A stretch of DNA of 64,000 nucleotides from contig MU405350.1 in NCBI GenBank assembly GCA_022836615.1, positions 37,941 to 101,940 of the forward strand, read 5' to 3'. Positions 54,945 through 64,000 of the stretch are shown here, piece after piece (positions within the stretch are counted from its first letter, which is position 1; the number at the start of each line of letters is the position of its first letter). The notes under the pieces are model-generated. The model saw only the letters and a program-made list of their open reading frames with translations. It did not search any database and was not told the DNA's origin. The position numbers and the translations under genes were made by a program. Source of the DNA: Annulohypoxylon bovei var. microspora (lineage: Eukaryota > Ascomycota > Sordariomycetes > Xylariales > Hypoxylaceae).

Positions 54945-55824
54945 TCAGAATGCGCCTTGAAACTGATCCATAACTTGTTGGCCCATGGTCCTACGTCTTC
55001 CACTATCGCCTTCACCTTGGCTCTGGACACCAGTTGCCGCCGCCGTAGATGTGCCTTCTCCCTCAAGTCTTCTGCGCAATCCCTCAAATTCTTGACTTCT
55101 CCTCTGTGTTCGCATTCCTACAACCCATCCGGGTAACCGCCATCGTATCAATGACCGTGGTAGAGCCTCCGTTCTCCATGATAAGCCTACCAACCAACCG
55201 ATGAGCGCCCCAAGCAGAGATCCCGGCCACTGAAAGAGGGCTAGTTGGAATGCGAGCAGGTATCGGTACGACTTGTCAGAGAACGTGATGCCATGCGCCT
55301 GGTCATCTGTCGATGCGGATATAGAGGTCACGATCTTATATTTATATATCGGCGGTATCATAGAATGGTACTGAGCTAGGATCGCGAATATTATGGGCGT
55401 CGGACCAGCAGGAAGATAGTTGAAGAGGCCTAGTGTGAGCGGCCTTAGAAAGAGGGTCAAGATTATAGGAGTGAGGACGCTCGTGAGTATCAAGGTGATG
55501 AAGACGAAGGTCTGTACAGTATTCGTTATCAGCTAGGCAGAGCTTCGTTCAATGATGTATTAGTCTTACAGCAAATTTCCTCGACCCCCACAGCCTCTCA
55601 ACTGCCCTCATGTTGTAAAGAGTCATGGCAGCAAATAGCACCTCGGAGGAGTTGGTGTAGCAGAGTTGGTAAATGAGAGCTCTCCATGTTTGGTGGAATC
55701 GCCAAAGATGTAGGTCAACTAAGATGTAGAAATAGTGTTTGATATCAAGCAAGCTGACTGCTATTGATATTCCAACAAGCCCATAGACAAGGCTGCGCGT
55801 CACTGGCGCATTTGTGAAGGACAT
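54945..55824 (-). CDS. DSC2: rhomboid-like pseudoprotease, Dsc2/UBAC2 type
   Basis: Probable subunit 2 of the Golgi/ER Dsc E3 ubiquitin ligase complex, which cleaves SREBP in fission yeast and Aspergillus and degrades orphan membrane proteins. Exons 55570-55824 and 54945-55511 with a 58-nt intron give 273 aa. The N-terminus SFTNAPVTRSLVYGLVGISI is typical of UBAC2/Dsc2 proteins, followed by LHLWRFHQTWRALIYQLCYTNSSEVLFAAMTLYNMRAVERLWGSRKFA, a rhomboid-like fold without Ser/His catalytic residues. Further membrane segments follow (TLILTSVLTPIILTLFL, AFQLALFQWPGSLLGALIGWLVGL). The C-terminal tail is hydrophilic and Gly/Arg-rich. The UBA domain of many relatives is not seen: the frame stops after QQVMDQFQGAF. 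A further 3' exon was looked for by eye and none was convincing. Confidence 0.82.
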
Positions 55825-56546
55825 TGTGTCGCCAATCTCGATAGATGATATTTTGCGACAGTTACCAGCGCATCGCAGATCATCAACAGCTGATGCAGCA
55901 CAGCCTTAATCTGTGAAGCTTGATTATAATATTAGGTACGTATATAGGTGCTGAAGACAACCTTATGTTTTGTTAGCCTATTAACCATTAGCATCATTAT
56001 GAATAGGATATCAGGTTCTCGTGTACTTGAATACCCAAGGTAGCCCCGTTATTTCATGTTCATGGACAAGGTGTCTTCAAGCAGATCCATACTATGGATT
56101 GTTACATATTGAATTCATTTATCCGAATGGAACAACCTAGCATTCGGGCATTCAACCGTTAAGAAAATATTGACAGGGTTCAATTTATCGTTCGATGACA
56201 GCTGAAACTCTAAAATGCCCATCTAGCCTTATCGATTACAGAATTTACGGGAACTTGGAACTGCCAGGTGCAGTGGCCACCGCTTTAGCTCTTTTATGTA
56301 CCCACGTCGCGCCAAGCTAAACGTTACAGAACGTTCAATTCTTAGCAATTCAATTCCAGTCGCGAATTTAATTCACCAAGGCCGAACAGCCACCATCGTC
56401 GTCATCATCCTACGATGAAAAATACACAGCCTTCGTTCAAGCATTCCTTTAAGTTTATTTGTTTTTTCTGATACCCCCAGAGCCATTAATTAACCTCCAA
56501 ATTCACGTCTAATCCACCTTCGTTATTCTGATTTTCGATTTCCGCC
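55825..56546. promoter_or_regulatory. divergent promoter, Dsc2-like and RER2
   Basis: A 722-bp spacer between divergent start codons. A shared promoter region is possible. CT-rich sequence (56380-56540) precedes RER2. No specific motif assigned. Confidence 0.45.
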
Positions 56547-57815
56547 ATGTCCGATCTCTACCTTTCACATGTCAGGAACTGGATCCTGAAGTCTCCGCCG
56601 GCGGAATGGGTAATTAGAAGTGGACGAGAGTTGCTTATCGGCACTCTGAAGCAAGGACCGATACCTCTTCATGTCGCCTTCGAGATGGACGGTAATAGAC
56701 GCTTCGCTAAAACCCACAAGATCGAAACCATCGAAGGTCACCACCTAGGCTTCGAGGCACTCGCAAGAGTTCTCGAGATTTGCTACAAGTGTGGTGTCAA
56801 GGTTGTAACTGTCTACGCATTCAGCATCGAGAACTTCAACCGACCTAAGAAAGAAGTCAGTGGTTTGATGGCCATGGCCAAGGTCAAGCTGGAACAGCTT
56901 GTTCAGCACGGCGAGCTTCTTGACCGTTACGGTGCTGGCATCCGAGTATTGGGAGAGCGGAGTATGATGCCGGATGATGTGTTGCCTTATGTCGATCGAG
57001 CTATTGAGATGACAAAGCATAACAAGGAGTAAGCTTTGCCCAGATTATTAATTAACTAGGTATTTTATCAACTGTTACTGACTACATATTATAGCGCTGT
57101 GCTCAACATCTGCTTTCCTTACACCTCGAGAGCCGAGATGACTAGTGCCATTAAGGCCACGGTCGACGAGTTTACAACATCACCTCGACCTGCCACTACT
57201 CCCTTCTCACAGTCGCGAATCACTCAGAAGATTCGATCTAACCGATCAAAGAAGTCAGATTCAGCTTCACCCAAAGATTCTTCATCCAAAGATTCTTCAT
57301 CCAAAGATTCTTCACTCAAAGATTCTTCACTCAAAGATTCTTCATCATCCAAAGATTCTTCACTCAAAGATTCTTCATCATCCAAAGATTCTTCACTCAA
57401 AGATTCTTCACTCAAAGATTCTTCCCCCAAAGATTCTTCTCCTGAGGAGGTGAAGTCAGACGTTGACGATTCAATGTCTTCGACTACTGCACTCGATTCA
57501 GAGTCGCCACCTCTGGCATCTACACCAGTCAAGTCCGTGAAGCCGGTCAACTTCAAGAACCCCGAGAGCATCACAGCCGAGACTATTAATAGTCACACTT
57601 ACACCGCAGAGTGTCCGCCGTTGGACATATTCATCCGGACAAGCGGCGTCACGCGACTGAGTGACTTCATGTTGTGGCAGTGTCACGAGAACACCCAGAT
57701 CTTCTTCCTTAAGTGTCTCTGGCCCGAGTTTGATCTATGGCATTTCGTCCCTATCCTTTTGGAGTGGCAATGGCGACAGAAGAAGCTCTCAGAGAAGGAG
57801 ACCCCACGAAAATGA
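56547..57815 (+). CDS. RER2: cis-prenyltransferase (dehydrodolichyl diphosphate synthase)
   Basis: Elongates farnesyl diphosphate with isopentenyl diphosphate to long polyprenyl diphosphates, precursors of dolichol for N-glycosylation, O-mannosylation and GPI anchors; acts at the ER. Exons 56547-57028 and 57095-57815 (66-nt intron splitting the Asp161 codon) give 400 aa. The substrate-binding motif is seen in HVAFEMDGNRRFA, with the catalytic Asp at about residue 48. Also present are YAFSIENFNRP and, after the splice, DAVLNICFPYTSRAEM. The C-terminal signature LDIFIRTSGVTRLSDFMLWQC is at about 340, followed by FLKCLWPEFDLWHFVPILLEWQ. Between the two halves is an insertion of roughly 120 residues (about 185-310), Ser/Asp/Lys-rich. 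It contains 11 tandem KDSS units (221-276) and accounts for most of the extra length over the 286-aa yeast Rer2. All conserved core segments are intact. Confidence 0.95.
57273..57440 (+). repeat. coding minisatellite, 11 KDSS units
   Basis: Eleven units of 15 or 18 nt based on AAAGATTCTTCA, in phase with the RER2 frame, encode KDSS followed by S, L, SS or P. Units are nearly identical at the DNA level, which points to recent slippage. All unit lengths are multiples of three, so the frame is kept. Confidence 0.95.
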
Positions 57816-58921
57816 TCAAACTCACGGCATAGCATTGTCTCATTGTCTCATTCCTGGACTGGCGTTGAGGCGTAGTATTAGAAAGTACGCTCCTGGCAAT
57901 GGTGGTGCATTTCCCTCGGGTACTTGAGTCAACCTTAGGAGTGATGCACGATAAATAAACTGTACTGAATCAACAATAATTATTTCTCATGCGTGTGCTC
58001 ATGTGATTATGTGATTGTATAAACGTGTTGTAGTATTTATATAATGGCTAATGTTTGTGAAGACATTCCGTCTTGAGGCCATCTCTACCTAGGTGGTCTT
58101 TGACTGGTGAACCGCAATTTGTGATACCGGTTTATTCAGGAACATTACATTATGGCGTACATGCATTATCACTTGCAGAATCGAGTCAGATCTAATTATA
58201 TGATAGGAAAAGACGGATTTGGTAACAACAAATGAATGTTACGGTAATGCCGAGGCCTATGTGCCTAGGTACATACATGTACAGTACCTGCTGAAGTCAT
58301 TGTTTTTCTTATCTTATCGCATCGAGGTCGGATTAACTCTCGGATCAATGGTGGCTTGTCCTGGTCACAAGTGGATGTAGGTGGATGTTAATGTAGCCAA
58401 TGAAGCCAACGGAAATACCGCCTCTAGTGTCTAGCGCAAGCCCACATTACCAAGAAACCTTGTGTGCCCGCCGATAGAAACCCGCGCGCAATTGGGGGTG
58501 CTGTGCTACAGGCTCAGCAGTAAAGTGCTGCTAATAAACGAACCTTGTTCAACCATTACAGTCTACTGGCAGTGGCAGCCGACACAATAAATCTCATCCA
58601 GTCCAACTCGTCCACCAGTCCACCAGTCCACCAGTCCACCAGTCCACCTCGTCTCTTACACATGTTTTGCGCTTCCCTTCTACGAAGCTCTTTTCGCGTT
58701 ACTTTGCGTCCCGTTTCTATTAGTATTGGCTATTTCATATCGCAAAATGACATGAACTTCATTATTTGAAGCTTCTTGTCTACTTCCAACTTACTACTTC
58801 CAACTTTCAGAAAGTCGCCGATATTCTCGATCAAGAAACAACCCACCTATCGTTCTCTTCCTTCGTCCTCTTTCTCAACCCAAAACCACCAATTTGACAA
58901 CCGATTCCTCGAAACTTCAAC
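57816..58921. other. intergenic between RER2 and ING gene
   Basis: About 1.1 kb. RER2 3' flank, then the promoter and leader of the ING/PHD gene with a TCCACCAG octamer repeat at 58.61 kb. No additional gene. Confidence 0.5.
58611..58648. repeat. TCCACCAG octamer repeat
   Basis: Four exact TCCACCAG units and a partial fifth, about 270 bp upstream of the ING/PHD start codon. A simple repeat, possibly transcribed in its leader. Confidence 0.85.
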
Positions 58922-61101
58922 ATGAAAACCGCGAAGCCACCACAGGGGGACTCTAGGCCCTCGAATCGAAGAGCTCAACCTGTTCGCCAGACTCGAGCGA
59001 ATCCCCCACGAACAACATCTGGCCCAACCCGCACCTTCGCCAACAGAGATTCGCTTGGAGGTGGCCATGGTCACGAGCAACCCATCGACGTTTTCCCTGC
59101 AATTGCATACTTCACAGATGCTATAGCATCCCTTCCCAAAGATCTCGTCCGACATTTCACACTCTTAAAGGAGGTCGACGCTAAGATATTTGCTCCCGAA
59201 GAAACCCTCTTTCAGCTTGTCGAAGCCGTTCTCAAATCGAGTCCACCAGAGCCTAGAAACGCGAACGATGCATCCAGCAGCATTGCCGCGGCCTCAACGC
59301 CGATGAGCGCCCAGAACAGCTCGAGTGGATTCCCCGCGAACGGTAATGTTGCTGGATCAACCGACGACAACTACAATTCTACAGTCTTTGATCCAAGCAA
59401 CCTTCCACGGCGACAGCTTTTTCGCCAAACCGCTTTCAAGGTCCAAGAAATGCTTGTCTCCTTGGAAGAGAAGAACCACGTCATATCAACCGCGAACGAG
59501 GCGCTATCTAAACAACTGTCTCGGATCAATGATGTATGGCCACACCTGGAAGCTGAGTTTAGCGACGAAGCAAAATGGGGCAGTACTACACACTGGGCCT
59601 ATCCAGAAAATCGAATAAATCGAGCAAATCAAGCCGAGCGATCGCGCCGAGATGGCGCGGCTACGATCACAGCTGCAGCTCAACAGCTTGCAGAAGAAGC
59701 TGCAGCGCGAAGCGATGCTAGAAAACAAGCTCTCATAGCTAAAAAGGGCCTAAAGAACCAACACCAAGATTCAGATCTGGATGATCACGATAACAAGCAC
59801 AAGGGCGAGTCGACGAAAAAGGCGCCCAACCATGGTAGCAAGTCTCGGAAAAATGCCGACGCAGCTGCGCCTGTCGGATTAGGTATCACTTCAGGCGCTA
59901 CTACTAACACCACCAACGGAAACCCTCCATCTAAGAGACGAAAAGTTGAGAATAACAAGCCAGCCAACGGAGGACAGCCTATGGAACGCGCAATGAGTTC
60001 GGTCTTTGGCACCAATGCTACAAAGACCAAGAACGCTAGTCCGAGGGCAACACCCGCCCCTGAGCAACCTAAGAAGCGCAAAGCTCTTCCGACTGTTAAC
60101 GGCACCTCGAAAAAGAGGTGAACATACCCTAATTGTACTGTTATCACAGCATGTTCCGTTGCTAACTCTCCTTTCTGCAGCAAAACAAACGCTACAGCCG
60201 CTACGCTTTCACCCTCGATCGCGCCGTCCCCAATTCAGCCCAATTTCGACCCTAAAGTGGTTGCTCGCGGTTCTCCTGCGCCTTCTATAACCTCTGCGCG
60301 CCCTGCCTCATCCCGGGCGAGACAAAACTCCATACAATCCAACGTGGAAAACGGCCGACAACGGCCAGCTTCATCCGCGTCAAATAGGCCAAATGGGGTC
60401 ATTACTGCAACTCCAGAGCTCACAATAGTGCAAAATGGTATTCGACCCCCGAGCGACACCAAATTGAATAAAGAACCGACAGCAATTGTCAAAATCGAAG
60501 CTTCTAAAGAAGAAGCAGTCCTTACTATTGCAAGCGCCAGTAGTGCCCCGGCAAGTAACAAGACCATTACAAAAGGAGATGACTCTGAACCTAAGGATAA
60601 CAATGCACAAACCCCATCAGCAACAGCCACAACTGTTGTCACGACTAAAAGTGGACGAGCTAGTAAGCCGTCGACACCGGCATTAGGGTCATTCCCGGAT
60701 CCACAGCCAAGATCTCGGTCATCGAGAAATGCATCGACGGCTAACGCGAAGAGGAGTCATAAGAAGGGTGCAGCTCAGCAAGTTGCTGCTCGAGTCGCCG
60801 ATGAAGATGCAAATAGCAGCATACAGGGTGATGACGAGGGCGACGTTGATGCTGATGAGCCGTTATATTGTTACTGCAATGGCGTCAGCTATGGAGAAAT
60901 GGTCGCTTGTGATGCGGATGACTGCGAGCGAGAGTGGTTTCATCTTGATTGTGTTGGCCTCAAAGCAGCTCCGCCATCAAACAGTGAGTTTGTCGAGCAC
61001 CCCAACGTCACAATGATTAGCTAATGATCTTAATAGTGAAATGGTATTGCGATAATTGCAAGGACCGTATCAAAACCGGAAAGAAGGTGAACGGCAGGTG
61101 A
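58922..61101 (+). CDS. ING-family PHD-finger protein (Pho23-like)
   Basis: A chromatin reader of the ING family, expected to bind H3K4me3 and tether a histone deacetylase or acetyltransferase complex; it resembles the Pho23 (Rpd3L) branch most, but Yng-type is not excluded. Exons 58922-60117, 60181-60983 and 61037-61101 (introns 63 and 53 nt) give 687 aa. The N-terminal ING domain at about 50-240 has DVFPAIAYFTDAIASLP, LLKEVDAKIFAPEE and LVSLEEKNHVISTANEALSKQ, interrupted by a Ser/Asn-rich insertion (about 110-160). The middle 380 residues are disordered with basic motifs (PSKRRKVE, PKKRKALP) that fit nuclear import. The C-terminal PHD finger at about 627-678 reads YCYCNGVSYGEMVACDADDC, then EWFHLDCVGL and, across intron 2, MKWYCDNCKDR: a C4-H-C3 zinc set. 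A short basic tail follows (KTGKKVNGR). The PHD finger is completed only by the 65-nt last exon. Confidence 0.93.
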
Positions 61102-63659
61102 CCTCCTTCTTATCTTCATATCTGCTCCTCTACTTCTTTGCTTCAATGGGTATCGAGAACCCCTACTTAGAATTTACGGAGTTCATGGTGTTCATTCAGT
61201 CATCGTCACAATTGGCGGCACCCGGCAGGGTATACCGGAACCTGGGGACGCAACATGAGCTCACGTATACTGGCGTCTCGGAGTTTGAAACTAGATCAGC
61301 ATAGCTAATCACGATTCTGGGGGGGATGGCTTACCACGAGCTCAATAAGGCTCCATTAAGTTCATATCATTATCAACTCGGAGTCTACCTTGGTGCTTGG
61401 GCAAGAAGTGTCATGTGAATAGGAACATGGCTTAAATAGATACTGTTGCTTTTTGTACATTGCTCAAACTCTTTAATGTTATTGGAGAGTTACTTACTAA
61501 GCTAAACATCGTCATCTTTGCTGAACATCGAGAAACCCAAAAGCCTATGTTGACTCGAACAATACCATCTCCGCACGAGACCTAAAGAGATTTGCCCATA
61601 CCTATCATTAGACCTAAGCACAAGCTAATAACTGTACTTTTGTAATGCTGCTCGCAGCCTAACGATCAATAGATATAAGCAAAATGTTACAGAAGGTTAG
61701 CTTGTCTCCTATTATTAACGAATATGTCTATCATGTCCATATTGACGCACATCTTACGTATGTGGTCACCCATATACAGATATAGTCTCCCACACCAGCT
61801 AAGACAGCCGCAGTTAAGGGGTATTATGTACCACTTCCCCTCTAAAGATCGGGATATGAGCCGCAAGTTTAAACATGGAGTAGAAAAGATGGAAGGTGAT
61901 TGGCCGTCGCAATTCAACAAGACGTGAGGCTATTTCCCCGCAAACAACTACGTATGTTCTAGATAAGTCATGCAGGTCTTAGATCGGCACACCTGGCCAT
62001 GAAGGCAAGGGTTAAACATCAAATGTTGCATAGCAAACGAGGCTAATACCTAATATTAATAACCATATGCCGGACCGGACATTTTATAATGAAATGTCTA
62101 CTTACACACATACATAGTAGCATGTTTGTTCCCAGACTAGAACACCTGATATTACAGTAGCTTCTAAAAGACCCCTTTTTAAAGGTCATGTGAACTTGAC
62201 CATACGGGTAAACCAAGCTAGCTCCGCTTCGGGAACGAGGTCTCAAGTTCTAGACTACGATATAATAACGGGTTGAGTCGGCCAAGATTGAGACTAGGCG
62301 GTCAAAGGCCTGATGGATCACCTACAATTCTTCTTACAATCTCATCCCTCCTTTCTTCAACTTCAGCTTAGCTAAGCCAGACGGTTTTGGCTATAAATCT
62401 GGCTTTGTATGTAGGTATACGAATGCTTACGAGATGTAATCAAAAGGACCAGCAGATCAGGCCGTCTGATCCAGAAAGTAATTTCATAGAAAATAAGAGA
62501 AAAATTTTAGATGATAATATAGTAAGATGATGTAGTGGCTTGCTACCGCACTGCGATATCGCAGCAGCTAGCCAGTCGTGGATACAAGCATACCAAGTCC
62601 AAGTCCGCGGGGAGTAGCTGAGCAGGTACGGTATGTGTAAACGAGCAAATCATACACGAGATATTCTCAATCAAACGCCATAATAGACATACGTAGCAAA
62701 GAGTATGATGTAGTATTTTCAGGTCCATGAGCTGACCTCGCTTTAATATACGAGATACAATACATACAGATATATGTATAATGCAGGGTTTATCAAGTAC
62801 ACCTACGTAAGTGGTAAGTACATGCATACATCTGTGTAATCGAATCCGGGGAATGAGGCAAGGAGGAAAGAACGTCGTCCTATGCCAATGTGCCAAGCCA
62901 GTAATGACGGACCACGAACGGACCCATGGAATAGACTATCGCTATGCTCGGCTAGACTCAGCTTTTTTTACTTTTAGTAGCAAACCGGTAAGAAAGCCAA
63001 ACTTTTCCTCCGCAACATTCAAAGCCTTGTACACATATTCTTCCCACCCTCAGCCAGCTTCCCCAGAATAAAAAAATTGAAAATTCCCACATCGCAATGA
63101 CGATATTTTCCCGTAACAGCAGACCTGGATCGTCTGATATTCTCATTACCAAATAGCTATCCAAGCGGAGCTCGTGGCCAAGGCAATTTTCATCGGACTT
63201 CAAACCATTTGCCGCCAGTCTCGATGGCAACAAGCGTTGGTGGGTATGGCTCAGGTGACAAAGAAGAATCCATCTCTATGCCATTTTTTTCATTTCTATT
63301 ACCCAATCCATGAACAATGGAATCATGGGAGGTTTGCTCAACCCATTCCTAGCCACTTGCGGGCCTTTTGCTCGCAAGCTGATGCTCTATGGCTCTATGG
63401 CTCCAAGGTATTGTACAGAGCCTAATAAATTAGACGGTGAAGAACAAGACTCGGGCGACGGTTGATCTGAGCTTAGGTATTGTATCGTACTATTGATATT
63501 GGCAGCCCAGAAAGAAAGCAGAAGGCTGTACACGTGCAAGACTGGTAGCTCTGTGCTTGGTGTTTTTTTTCCTCTCTCTTAATATTCAATACTCAATACC
63601 TACTCAATGCTCCCATACTCCATACTTACCTAACGTATGAAGAACTCGGACCTCTACCG
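61102..63659. other. intergenic downstream of ING gene
   Basis: About 2.6 kb without a supported gene. Frames at 61056-61304 (starts inside the last ING exon), 61687-61927, 62543-62896, 62811-63071 and 63174-63425 show no family features. No tRNA-like structure recognised. Confidence 0.5.
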
Positions 63660-64000
63660 TACAAAGATTTGCTGAAAATAATTAACCGTTAATTAACCAT
63701 AAATTCATCGTTTGACTAATCTTAAACGTTTATTTTTTTAAACTGTTGATGCAAAGTTCGAAAAAATAAACGTTTATATAAGTTTTTACATTCGAGTAAA
63801 CCTTAAACGTTTAGATTTTTTAAAAAACGTTTGAATTCCCCAAACGTTTATCAGAATCTCTAGATGTACCCAAACGGGAAAGGCGGGAACTAACGGGAGT
63901 AGGTATAACCAACAGGTAAACGAGGGCAACAGGGTCAGGTCAGGTCAGGTTGAATCTTCTAGTCCTTCTAGTCAGGCCAGGGCGGCCTTCTACGATATCT
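63660..64000. mobile_element. AAACGTTTA repeat array, probable element arm (cut off by window)
   Basis: AT-rich DNA with five copies of AAACGTTTA/G (63725-63850) spaced about 20-55 bp apart, plus related words (TTAACCGTTAATTAACC). Then comes a GC-richer segment, TACCCAAACGGGAAAGG (from 63867), followed by CGGGAACTAA. The word TTCGAAAAAATAA occurs both here (63758-63770) and in the right arm of the 36.8-kb element, and the GGGAAA-GG-GGGARCTAA segment matches the left edge of that element. Probably part of a related non-autonomous DNA element. The window ends before a second arm could be seen. Confidence 0.45.

Overview
The window is nuclear DNA of a filamentous ascomycete, most likely a Sordariomycete. 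The evidence is short GT-AG introns (about 45-100 nt), few introns per gene, a Pyr4-type OMP decarboxylase carrying the internal insertion typical of filamentous ascomycetes, a fungal Zn2Cys6 factor, a Dsc2-like rhomboid pseudoprotease and a Uds1 septation protein. The order within the class cannot be fixed from the sequence; Xylariales-like relatives would be a guess. I find 18 protein genes (about one per 3.6 kb), no tRNA or rRNA gene, and three transposon-like pieces.

Layout. 1.4-3.9 kb: Zn2Cys6 transcription factor (-). 5.0-6.1 kb: pyr4/URA3 (-). 9.6-10.7 kb: PIS1, phosphatidylinositol synthase (+). 12.0-13.7 kb: cytochrome P450 (-) with an unusual haem motif. 15.9-16.8 kb: SRP19/Sec65 (+), a GC-rich gene. 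17.2-21.3 kb: dynactin p150Glued (-). 22.1-24.7 kb: HMG-box factor (-). 26.0-27.6 kb: RVB1 (-). 28.1-29.6 kb: DMT/EamA transporter (-). 31.4-31.7 kb: small secreted protein (-). 32.5-33.1 kb: TAF13 (-), divergent from a tiny Kish/TMEM167 gene at 33.6 kb (+). 34-42.8 kb: gene desert with two non-autonomous DNA-transposon-like elements. 42.8-44.8 kb: TCP11/Sok1 (+). 47.7-49.6 kb: secreted endonuclease/exonuclease/phosphatase (-). 50.5-53.3 kb: Uds1 (-). 54.9-55.8 kb: Dsc2-like (-). 56.5-57.8 kb: RER2 cis-prenyltransferase (+) with a coding minisatellite. 58.9-61.1 kb: ING/PHD protein (+). 63.66 kb to the end: part of another repeat-rich element.

Most genes are conserved housekeeping genes (lipid and dolichol synthesis, SRP, dynein motor, transcription, ER/Golgi quality control) that work in separate pathways; there is no operon or obvious biosynthetic cluster. 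The P450 stands alone beside housekeeping genes. The most notable observations are (i) a 687-bp Mutator-like MITE with perfect 58-bp terminal inverted repeats and a 9-bp target duplication; (ii) a 1.05-kb low-complexity element with arrays of subterminal decamers in opposite orientation on its two arms, and a distinct but related-looking array at the window end; (iii) a P450 with Leu in place of the conserved haem-motif Arg; and (iv) an 11-unit KDSS minisatellite inside the cis-prenyltransferase. I see no convincing new multi-gene system.

Exon coordinates were worked out by eye from splice signals, reading phase and family conservation. They have not been checked against transcripts.
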